Of a stretch of DNA of 16,084 nt, positions 1 to 10,100 are shown piece by piece. Origin of the DNA: an uncultured Lachnospiraceae bacterium (GTDB taxonomy: Bacteria > Bacillota > Clostridia > Lachnospirales > Lachnospiraceae); assembly GCA_934371475.1 (NCBI GenBank), contig CAKRNX010000043.1:1-16084 (forward strand), in the 5' to 3' direction. Under the pieces are notes generated by a model that worked only from the letters and a program-made list of their open reading frames with translations, was not told the DNA's origin and searched no databases. How positions within the stretch are numbered: the stretch's first letter is position 1; each line of letters opens with the position of its first letter. Made by a program: the position numbers and the translations under genes.

Positions 1-1
1 T

Positions 2-94
2 GCCATGGCGTCTGCCTTGCCGTCCGTGCAGTGCCTGGCGGATGCCTACACCCCCGGCGTGGCGGAGCTGATCGCGGACGAGCTGGCAAAATAG
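2..94 (+). CDS. 3' end of an unidentified gene (partial)
   Basis: An open frame enters from the left edge and stops at TAG 92-94. The visible 30 codons end in the residues TPGVAELIADELAK, a plain amphipathic helix-like tail. G+C is about 67% here, clearly above the genes that follow, and third positions are mostly G or C, which supports real coding. I do not recognise the family from this tail. It is separated from the next gene by about 140 nt holding a structured leader, so it is probably a different transcription unit, although read-through cannot be excluded because I see no U-tailed terminator after it. Confidence 0.6.
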   Translation, partial: AMASALPSVQCLADAYTPGVAELIADELAK

Positions 95-103
95 ACGGCG
101 GGG

Positions 104-230
104 CTGATCCTAAAATGCCCGAAACGGGAAGCCGACCTGTCGGTAGCGGGGCGACACATCATCCTTCTGCCTTTTGAAAGGAAACGGATATGGTTTATCT
201 GACTGCCAGCCGATAGGATCAGAGAGGGGA
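104..230 (+). promoter_or_regulatory. Structured leader with long-range helix overlapping the RBS (candidate cis-regulatory RNA)
   Basis: CTGATCCTA at 104-112 is the exact reverse complement of TAGGATCAG at 214-222, giving a perfect 9-bp closing helix around about 100 nt. Inside are smaller hairpins: CCCG/CGGG with an AAA loop (118-128), CCGAC/GTCGG (132-143), and CCTT/AAGG (170-181) flanked by ATCC/GGAT (161-164 with 186-189). The 3' arm of the closing helix runs into the purine-rich ribosome binding site AGAGAGGGGA (221-230) of the TTG-initiated gene at 237. That arrangement is typical of translational control, but I could not match it to a known riboswitch class. Ligand and function are unknown. 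Confidence 0.45.
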
Positions 231-236
231 ATTGCA

Positions 237-1154
237 TTGAAAAAGAGGACAAAGCTGATTGCGGTTTATCTTTTGCTTCTTGCAGCTGTCGCTGTCATTT
301 CTTATTCGATGGCGGCTTATACCAGCTTGAGCAGTGCCAAACGTGTGGTTACAGTGCGGGGGTCTGAGCAGTATTTTACTTCAGATGCTCTTGTGCAGTA
401 TGAGAATGTGTCGTCGCTGCAAAGCAGAGTAAAATCTTTTGGAAAAAATGATACGGCAAGGGTATTTTCTGTGAAAGTATCAAACCATCTGCAAAATGAC
501 ACAACGAAGTATGACAAAAAAAATATTTCGTACACTTTTACGGCTGAGCTGGTGGATTCGAAGGGCAGCACAGTGACTGATCCGACGCTCGGGAGCAATC
601 TGAAGGTGAATGAAACTGCGTTGACGGACGGAAAATATACGGTAAAAGCTTCTCTTTCCGGAGGCGCGGCGCAGGATCAGACATATACGTTTACGCTGAC
701 CGGAGATGAGATTCTCCAGTACCGGATCAGGATCACGGCCGTGCCGGACAACCGCAGCGAATACAAACCGCTGGGGCGTCTGATTTTGCTTGCTGCCGAC
801 AGTACGGTGAGCAACTGGAGCGGCAGTTTTCTGGATACGGAAATGAGCGCTGCACAGGCGGGAAAAACGCTGGATCTTCTGAATTACCGTATTTCCGGCC
901 ATCTGGAGGAGGATTGTGTCCTGAGCTGGGATTCTTCCAGGGTGGAGATTGACAGGTGGTTCCTTGAGCAGATGGGAAATCCGACGGTGTCAGAGAATGG
1001 AACGGTCAAATCGGTCACGCTTCATCTGGGAGCGGCCGGGACTCCGCAGCAGTATACGATACAGTTTTACCGCACGTATGCGGCGGGTGAGCTGTCTGAG
1101 GACTGGGAGACGATCAAAGGGTACATTCAATTTAAGAATTCCAAAGGGGAATAG
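237..1154 (+). CDS. Secreted or anchored protein with SipW-like leader (first gene of giant-adhesin unit)
   Basis: This encodes 305 aa from TTG 237, chosen because AGAGGGGA (223-230) sits 6 nt upstream and the product then begins MKKRTKL followed directly by a hydrophobic segment (about residues 6-22). An in-frame TTG at 174 would add 21 residues unlike a signal peptide and lacks a good ribosome binding site. After the hydrophobic stretch comes SYSMAAYTSLSSAK, resembling the leader junction of the four subunits near the right end. The rest is beta-rich and has one cysteine. Part of it (LVDSKGSTV, near 549) resembles a segment of the giant protein's C-terminal region (LVDRDGKPV, near 10289). 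It lacks the PVST and LEGCD motifs of the downstream paralogues. Positions 421-540 are only about 31% G+C. I do not recognise a named family; it is probably a minor subunit or partner of the giant protein 18 nt downstream. Confidence 0.85.
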   Translation: MKKRTKLIAVYLLLLAAVAVISYSMAAYTSLSSAKRVVTVRGSEQYFTSDALVQYENVSSLQSRVKSFGKNDTARVFSVKVSNHLQNDTTKYDKKNISYTFTAELVDSKGSTVTDPTLGSNLKVNETALTDGKYTVKASLSGGAAQDQTYTFTLTGDEILQYRIRITAVPDNRSEYKPLGRLILLAADSTVSNWSGSFLDTEMSAAQAGKTLDLLNYRISGHLEEDCVLSWDSSRVEIDRWFLEQMGNPTVSENGTVKSVTLHLGAAGTPQQYTIQFYRTYAAGELSEDWETIKGYIQFKNSKGE

Positions 1155-1172
1155 ACCAGAGGGGAATATGCT

Positions 1173-4100
1173 ATGCTGAGATGGAAAAATAAAAAACGGT
1201 TTGCAGGAATTCTGGCGGCAGTGCTGCTGATGCAGACGGTTGCCGCACCGGCAACGGCAGAGGAAGTGTCTGCGGCGGCCGGATCGGAGGTAAATCTGTC
1301 GGTGCAGGAGGCTGCAGATCAGGGTAACCTGGGCGGGAATGAGACAGAGCCGGGTGATTTGAGCCAGAATGACGCAGAACCGGAAGATCCGGATCCGAGC
1401 ATTGCAGAGCCGGAAAGCCCGGATGGAAATGATGCGGAGCTGATTGATCCGGACGATACCGGGGCTGATCAGCCGGGGCAGGATGAAAACATAGTTGATG
1501 ATATCATTCTGGATGAGGAGACGGACAGTACCGAGCAGGCAGAAACCGAACAGGAATCAGACCTGGATCTGTTTGATGAGACGGAGAGTGAGGGCGAGCT
1601 TGCAAGGGCAAGCGGCACGATAGAGCTTAAGAGTACGGCAGATTTTATTAATCTGTCTTTGCAGCCTGCTGAAACATACCAGAATGCGGCGATTATTATC
1701 ACACGTAATGACAATACACCGTTTGATCTGACACAGACAGTTGACGGGAATACATTTCAGGGGCTTGGAGATCAGAACCATCCGTTTCAGGGCACTATCA
1801 CGATTACCAGTTACCAAAGCGGCATTGATATCCCGATCAACCGTTCTTTTTTTAATTATCTCGATCAGAGTGCCAGGATTGGAGAGGGGCTTTACCTGAA
1901 ATCCAGAGGGAACATGAAGGCTCCTTTGCTGGCAGAGTATTTTGTGAATCGGAATAAGGGAACAGGAGAAACGGACGGGAGCAGCACGGAAACGGCAGTT
2001 TGTGCTGCTATCTCACTGATCATAAATGCGGATCAGGGAGATGAGGAAGAACTGAGCTTTGGCGGCATCATCGGGACGATGGAGGCAGACAGCGCGCTGA
2101 CTCTTTCCGTGCAAAACAGGGCTTCGGCGCAGGTCGCCCTCATGGGTACAGCCAATCTGGGATTTTTCTGCAATACGATGGAAGCAGGCGCTGCACTGAC
2201 GATCAGCGCATATACGGATGCGAATGGCACTTCTGAGATCGCTCATGCGATCTCCAGCACAGGAGGACACGCCGGCGGTCTGATCGGGGAAATGAAGGCT
2301 GGTGCCAGCCTGACTGTTGAGGCGGCACTCTGCCTGACAGGCAGCGTCACGGCGACAGCTGATGGAATGGCAGCGGGCGGCCTGGTCGGTACGGCTGAGA
2401 ATCCGAAGATTACGCTGGATCAGCCGGTAACGCGCAAAGGCAGCGTGCGGGGCGTATCCGAGAGTGGAGGATATATCGGCAGGGCAGTTTATGCGGATGC
2501 CTCTGTGACGCCTGACCTGGTCAATCTCGGGATTCAGGATCTGGCGCTTGAAGGTGGCAATCACACAGGCGGCGTGTTCGGTGCCCTGAATGTGGACTGT
2601 CCTGACGGAGGCATATTTACGATTAAACATGCGGTGCTGAATGGCATCACCCACAGTGGCAGCGGCTGGCAGTTTGGCGGCCTGATCGGGCAGTACAGCG
2701 CCAGCTCGCAGAGTTCGACGCTCCGGATGGAGGCTCCTGTGGTTTCGGTCAGCGAAAATGGCTCTGTGACGGCAATGGGCGGCCTGATCGGTTTTGTGGC
2801 CGGGAGCGGAGCGGATCACGCGCTTGCGGCAGCGGGACCGTCCTATGTGGAGATTGCGGGAGCTGCAGTAAGCGTAAATCTGACGAACAGCCTGAATGCG
2901 GGCGGCTGCTTTGGCGGCCTGGTGGGAGAGCTTGGCAGCCCGGGCGGAGCGGGTCATGTTTTGTCTGTATCCGGCACAACCGTCATCCAGGGCAGTGATA
3001 ATGGTTACGCTCCGGATCTTGGCGTTGGCGGGATCCTGGGAAAGGCCGCCGGCGGCGCTCTGCGCATCAGCGGTACGACAGACCTTTCCGCTTTTTCTGT
3101 GAAGGGCACGGGAACGGCCTGCGGTCAGATTGCGGGTGAGATTGACGGCACGGTTGTCTATGCGATGGGATCCGGCAGCGGAAACGGCGGCGAGGGCTAT
3201 GACTGGAAATTCATCCGTCCGCAGGCTGTTTCAGTCAGTGATGTGGGCAGCTATGGCGAGGTGATCCGTCTGGATGGCAGCAGTCTGACAGAGGGCGGCA
3301 GTAACAGTGCGGATGGAACTGCGCTGTTCTGTTTTGATCCGTCTTCCCATCAGTTTTCGGTCGTGGATACGGGGACGGTCATTGGCAGCAAACGTGATCT
3401 GGCGGCGCTGGCGATCCGGATGCAGCAGGGCAGGGATCAAGGACTGTTATCGGGCAATATCACAGTAGACAGCAGTCTCAGTGGACAGACGATAGATCTC
3501 TCGGGGACAGGGATCTATGCGATGCTCCGTGATAACGGAAGTCAGAGTTACAGTGGAACTTTTGAGGGAAATGGCTGCACGATACGGCTGGCTGCCGGCG
3601 AGGCCTACGGTTATATGGCCGACGGGTCACCTGCCGAAAATTCTGACGGAAGCAGTGCCACGGTCGGGATCGGACAGCTTTACAATCATTCCAGGATTGG
3701 ATTTTTCCCGTACTGTAATGGAACGGTGCAGAACCTGACGCTGGATGGTTCTGTCTATTTTCATAATGTCGCACAGGGAACGGATGTGCTCTGCGGCACA
3801 GTCACAGGATATACGGATGGCGCGACATTCCGAAACGTTACAGTAAAGACAGCGACGGTTTACCGGGACGGAGCCGGCGGAGATGACATGGGCGTGATTA
3901 GCATCGGCGGTCTGGCCGGACGTGCGGGAGGTACGGTCGTTTTTGACGGGTGTTCCATGCAGGGCAGTATTTCCAGTGCATCGGGATATTGGAAATTTGC
4001 GATTGGCGGCTATCTGGCTGCCGGTGAGAAGGGGGCATCTGTCAGTGTGACAGACTGCGGCATTTCCGGAGCCAGCATTGTACACAGCAAATTTTCAGAC

Positions 4101-7100
4101 AGCTCAGATGTTTCAAATGCCCTGTTTGGCGGCCTGATCGGATGCCTGGACGGCAGTGTGACAATCAGCGGTCTGACGATTGACAGGCTTGCCATGAGCA
4201 GCTATGCGGCCGGGACCGCCGGCGGCCTGCTGGGCTATTACTGGAGAAAGGCGGATAACACAGCAGACAGCGTGACAGTGACAGGACTTACTGTGAAAAA
4301 CTCCAGTCTGTCCGTGGAGGGAAAGTTTGGAGGACTCATCTACAGTACAGACGAATACTGGAAAATTGGCGATGGTACACAGGGAGGGGCAGGAGGCATC
4401 CATTTTGCAGAAGGCAATACGTTTCAGGGAAGCACAGATGCGGATAATCCGTCCGCACTGCTGATCTGTTCTGCAGTGACGGATGAAGCAAATAAAAGAA
4501 AAGATAAGGCGTATATCGAAATCCGGAAGGACGGACTGGTCATTGACGAGAATGCAGTGACGGTCAGTCTGTCGGGCGGAGATTACTTTGATGATATGGT
4601 CGGCAAAACAAAATACGGAGAAAACGGAACGAATGCTGTTCTTTCCATCGGGCTGACAGCCCTGGATGCCGATGCAGTGACGCTGATCGATCAGAACGGC
4701 TGCAATACCTGGAGAAACAGCTGTACAGTGAATGGCAGCAAGGGATACATCAACAAAAACACCCGCTACTATTATAATATAGATTATTACCGCAGGCAGG
4801 TGGAAGGAACCCCGGTGACTGACATTGATACTCCGGGCAAACTGCTTCTGCGCAGTTTGTATATCTATGCGCAGGAGAATCTGAAACAGTATTTTGTCAA
4901 GGGAAACGATGACCTGAAGCTGACCAGAGAGATTGATCTGACAGGAGTTTCCTACTATCCGATGGCGCGGGCTCTGACGATTCAGGATGCCACAGTGACA
5001 TTTGATTACGAGAACATGAATGCGAATACGGAGAAAACGTATTCGGATGCCAATTTGCAGCACTATCAGATGCAGACAGGGCTGTTTTCCGAGATTGTGC
5101 AGAAATTTACAGTCACGAATCTGACTTTGTGCGGTACATTTGGAACATATGAGGATGGAAAAGCAGGCGCGCTGATCTGTGATCATATTGCGCAGGAGAC
5201 GGGAAAGACGGATCAGGCAGGCATCACCATCTCGGGGCTGACTCTGGACGGGATCCGGTGTAAAGATGGTGAGGATCTGCCTCTGTTGATCAATGCGGTC
5301 GGGAGCAACACAGCTGTTTCCATGAATGACGTAACGTACACGCGGGAGAAATATACGGAGAAAACACCCGTCGCCGCCGCTCTGATGGGGCAGGTCGGGT
5401 CGGAGACAGCACAGAAAATCAGTCTGGAATTTGCCAACATGGATCTGAACCGCAAGGGCGAAAATGCACTGTTCCGGACAGCGATCTTTGCGACGGCGTT
5501 CCGGTACGGGGACGGCGCCAGCGGCGGCAGCTACAACTTTGAGACAACGACAGATAAGGTGACATTTGGACGGGAGATTTCCAACGGTGTGAAACCTTCG
5601 ATCCGGCACAATCGAAATTCTTACAGCGCGCAGGACGGCACCGGCCAGGTATGGTATCTGGATACTTTCGGAAATACAACAGCGGGTTCTTATGTCGGTG
5701 CGGGTGGCCCGGCAGACAGTGCGCAGGATTTTTCCGGGTATCTGCCGTATATCTGGCATCCTGAAGATGCCCAAAACTCTTATTATGAGCTGGACGTCAA
5801 CCAGAAGGCAGTCTATCTGGTGGATGGCTGCGGAACCTACGGCCATCCGTGGATCATACAGGATGTTTCGTCGAAGGATGAAACTGTCAATATACAGACT
5901 CTTTTCACCGGCGAAGACCAGATGATGACGGTAATGAAGCTGCTGGATAATACTTCCGGAAACGGTGTAGCGCTCAAGATCAACAAGACAGTGCTGCGGA
6001 CGAAGCTGCAGGGGCAGGGGGATGTTTCGGTTCATACAGAAGATACGGACGACGATGTGGTTATCATCAAACATGGTGACAGTGTGTGGCTGGAGGCAGA
6101 ACGGAAGGGAAACCGATATCAGGAAAAGCAGGGCACAGATGTCTACTCGGTGCCGAATGAGGCGGTGATGGCATATCTTCGCAACGGATATTTTCTTATT
6201 AAAGAAAATCTGACATTAAACGCAGGCCAGTTTACCGGGTTTGGCAGTGAGGATGTGTCCCGCGCATTCAGCGGTGTGATTGTCGGAGACAATCCGGAGC
6301 GCACGATTACCCTGACAGGGGAGAATAAAACCGGTGCGATGGGCGGCCTGATCCGTTACAGTCAGGGCAGCGTAGTGAAAAATCTGACCGTTGTTCTTGA
6401 TCAGGTTACCTTCGCAGGAAGTTCTGCCAGAGATTTCTTTGGCGGCGTGATCGGCTGGGTGATCGGCGGCGACAATATTATCGATAGGGTGACCCTCACA
6501 GTGAACTCTGTGAACAAAGGATCTGCCGCGAACTATACGGCGGTCGGCGGCTATGTCGGCATGGTGGGCGGATACACAAGTGTGTCAAAAGATGCAGGGA
6601 AAAAGGGCGGCGGCATAGTGTTCCGCAATATTTCATCTGCCGGCCTGACTGCGGTTTCCGAACAGGCGACCGATACGGAAGTGAGTAAAGGAAATACATA
6701 CTATTACTGGAATCCTTACGTTGGCCGGGTGTTTGACGGTTATGCCTGTGCAGAAGAAGCTACGTGCGTCGGTATGGGGGACAATACCGATAAAAATTAT
6801 AAAATCCCGAAACTGAACGGGAGCGATAAGCTGAAGATTCAAGGGAATCAAGTGGTTTCGACATATAAGATCAGCATTTATCCTTACAGCACAATTACGA
6901 TAGATTCTGAGCAGGCGATATGGATTTTGTCAGCGATTGTCAATTCCGGTTTTGGAGCTAAAGTTTCCAATGAAGATTATAAAGCAGGCAGTAATTTCAT
7001 GGATGCTTCCTACTACGGGCGGACGCGTACCGGGACTTATGACGGTGTGGGAAGTGACGAGCGGAGCGAGGCAGATGGTACAGATGAAAAAGACTACTGG

Positions 7101-10100
7101 GGCGGAAGAATTACGGCAGGAGGAACAGAGATTGATCGTCGAAACCATTCGGCCAGTTATCTTTCCACTTATATCATCAGTAGTGATGTTGATGCGAAAG
7201 CTGCGGCATATTCGCTGACATCAGACAGTACCGGTTCAGGCAGAAATATTGTTTTTAAAGAAAAGGATTATAATCTGCGTTCTTATGGAAATGGATTCCG
7301 GGGAATTGGCTATGGATACGGGGATCCGACAACGAAAGCGACACTCAGCGTGGCCAAGGCCAGAGCGCTGCGTCTGAAAGACCCGGGAAATGATCCGGCA
7401 ATCCAGGGAAACGAAGCAGTTGTCCATTACAGCCGGACTGTTAACGAGTACAGCGGAGGCAATGAAATTTATGTAACGCAGGCCGGATTTTTTACACAGT
7501 GCCTTGCAAACAGCAGTGTAAATTATACAGTGGAAAATCTGAGTTTTCAGGATGTTATTTTAAAAAGAAACATCAGCAGAGATGGCATATCACTTGGCGT
7601 GGCGTTTGCCAGGGACGGAGCTTACAGTCCCAATAAACTGACATTTGACCATGTGACGGCATCAGATATCACACTGGATCAGGCTGACCGGGCCGCCGGT
7701 CTGTTTGGGTATATGAGCAGCAGTACTACAGGTAATAAGCAGATAAAATTTAAAAACTGCAGCGTGACGGGCATGACGGCCGGTGTTGCAGACAGCAATG
7801 CATTATACAAGATGAACCATTGCGGAGCTTTCATCGGAAGGTCAGATAATGCCGGAACTTCTCCGAACGAAAAAGAAAGAACGGTCGAATTTGAAAACTG
7901 TACGGCAAAGAATATCACGATGTACAATGTGCAGAATGGCGGTCTGTTCGGCGGTTACATCGCCGGTTCCTGCACAATCAGGGGCGGCAGTGCCCAAACA
8001 GGCATGTTGACGGCAAGAACCGGCGGCGGCGGCGGCCTGGGCGGCCTGGTCGGCATGACGGATGCCGCTTTGCGGGTGACGGGAACGGAAGAGACGCCGG
8101 TTACGGTTGCACAGATCAAGATGAACGGAACAACGGTTAAAAGCAAAGACGTAAACGGTTATAACGGAGGACTGGCCGGTTATGCCGGTTCAGCCAATAT
8201 CCGGAATGTGGTTGTGAGCCAGGTTAAAATCGCAGCCAAAAATATGGGAGGGATGATTGGCTGCGTCGGCGGAAATGTCAGCGCGCAGAATGTGGAGATC
8301 TGCGATTCTTATCTGGCAAACTGTAAAGATAAAGGCGGAAATGCCTATCTGAATACCGGCGGCCTGATCGGAACGCTGAGCGGATCACTGGATGGCTATC
8401 AGCTGCTGAGCAAAAACAATGTGGTCGGTTATCTGCTAAAAGGCAATGAAATAGCGAATAGCTTTGATAACAGTAAATTCGATTCGTTATCAGGCGGGGA
8501 TATTGGTCTGCAGTTAAATGACGGGACTTACGTTCCCTACAGCAGCCTTGCGGTTGCGGCAGATGCCGTCATAAAGGAGGACTCACCCTGCGGTATCTGG
8601 GTCGGACATGCGAATGGAAATAAAGTTCGGCTGACTGCGGTTTCCTGTCATGGCGATTACTCTGCGGTCAAGAATATCGGTGCGGGAAAAGACGGGAACA
8701 GCTATGTGATCTATGCGGACTACACTGGGAAGGCAGAAAAGAGCAGCGAGATTGGCTGCAAACCGGATGCCGTAATTACGGCGGGCAGTACCCGCCTGAC
8801 CGGCGATGGCGCTGTTATGGGGAAGGAAAAGGCAGTCCGTGACTGCATCATATCGGATACGCTGATGGAGTCGTCTCTGATGAAGGGATATTATGGCGGG
8901 GATCGGAGCCGTTCCCTGGATGCTGTTATGAAACAGTTCGGTTCAGGCGGCGGTTATCAGAGTCGTTTGTCCTGTTATAAAACGGAGGACAGCAGTTACA
9001 ACGATGGCGATTTTCCGATCCTGATCCTGCATGCGGCGACCAGGAGTGAACTCAATGGCTTGATCAACGATTATATCAGCATACTGACTAATACAGGACA
9101 GACACAGGAGCAGCATTATTATGCTTCTATCGCACCGACGACCTACCGATATGAGAATGGGACATGGTCCGCGGTGGCATCGGACGAGCAGACCATGGCA
9201 TGGACTGCGGCGGACGGCGTGAAGATCAACCGAGGGAAATATGATAATAACAAAAATCAGATCACGATTCTGGATGTTTCTTATACCAGCCCGGTAAGTG
9301 AGGAAGATACGTATCATCTGTATATTCCGGTGCTGGTTAAAAAACTGATGGATGTGAAATGTTCTGTCAAAATTGTAAACGGGGCGGTGGGATATGAGCC
9401 GGGCAATATCGGAACAAAGGCGACTCTGAACAGTTTCGGTGAGAACTATACCGCACAGATTTCGTATACATATCAGTGGATGGTGTCCGAGTGGCAGTCC
9501 ATGCTTGAGAATGGAGACTCCCTGCTCTGGAATTTTGATAAAACCGTTGCTCTCGGCGAATTTCAGACTCTTGACAGGAGCACGATCCATCTGACGGTGG
9601 TGGACCGGAACACACATGGGAGCCAGACATCTTACTATCAGAGCACACTTGCGGATCTGATCAAAGATGGCATACTGACAGAAAAGGGAGACAGGCTGGA
9701 TCTTCAGAAATTGGCCGGTCAGGGGCACGCAGCCTACATCTGTGACCTGCTGCCGCTGACGGCGGCAGAAAACGCCGAGGGTACATTCAGGGCGGCAGAT
9801 GCGGAGGATCCTGCGGCTGTGCTGCGGATCTGGGATGAGGATAAGAAAGCATTTGTTTACTATGCACCAAAGACATCCGATGACCCGCAGAATACGACGT
9901 ATTATACGGTTAATCTGAATACGGAGTGTGGTGCCAATGAGATCCTTCCTGTGAAGGAGCAGTACGATCTGGTGATGAACTGCACGCAGGGAAGTGACAG
10001 CACGCCAATGATCAATACAAAGGTTGAGCTGAACCAAACGTATGCGAACGCGCAGATACCGACAAAAGTAACCGGAACCTGTGAGCAGGTTTATATCGTG

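Noticed and set aside
104..160. c-di-GMP-I riboswitch in the first leader, from GGTAGCGGGG.
   Set aside because: The 5' conserved parts of that class, including the GCAAA-containing junction, are not present in order; only a 10-nt string matches. I kept the region as an unclassified structured leader.
174..202. Promoter for unit 1 with TTGAAA at 174.
   Set aside because: No convincing -10 at 16-18 nt (best TATCTG matches three positions), and it would leave out most of the structured leader.
174..236. Start of the first gene at TTG 174.
   Set aside because: It lacks a good ribosome binding site, lies within the structured leader, and adds 21 residues ahead of a signal peptide that starts properly at TTG 237.
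4113..6074. Long open frame on the minus strand (653 codons), with others at 8943-10037 and 2013-2957.
   Set aside because: They lie wholly inside the giant + strand gene, their products are rich in Arg, His, Cys and Ile without domains, and they arise from the codon pattern of the sense gene.
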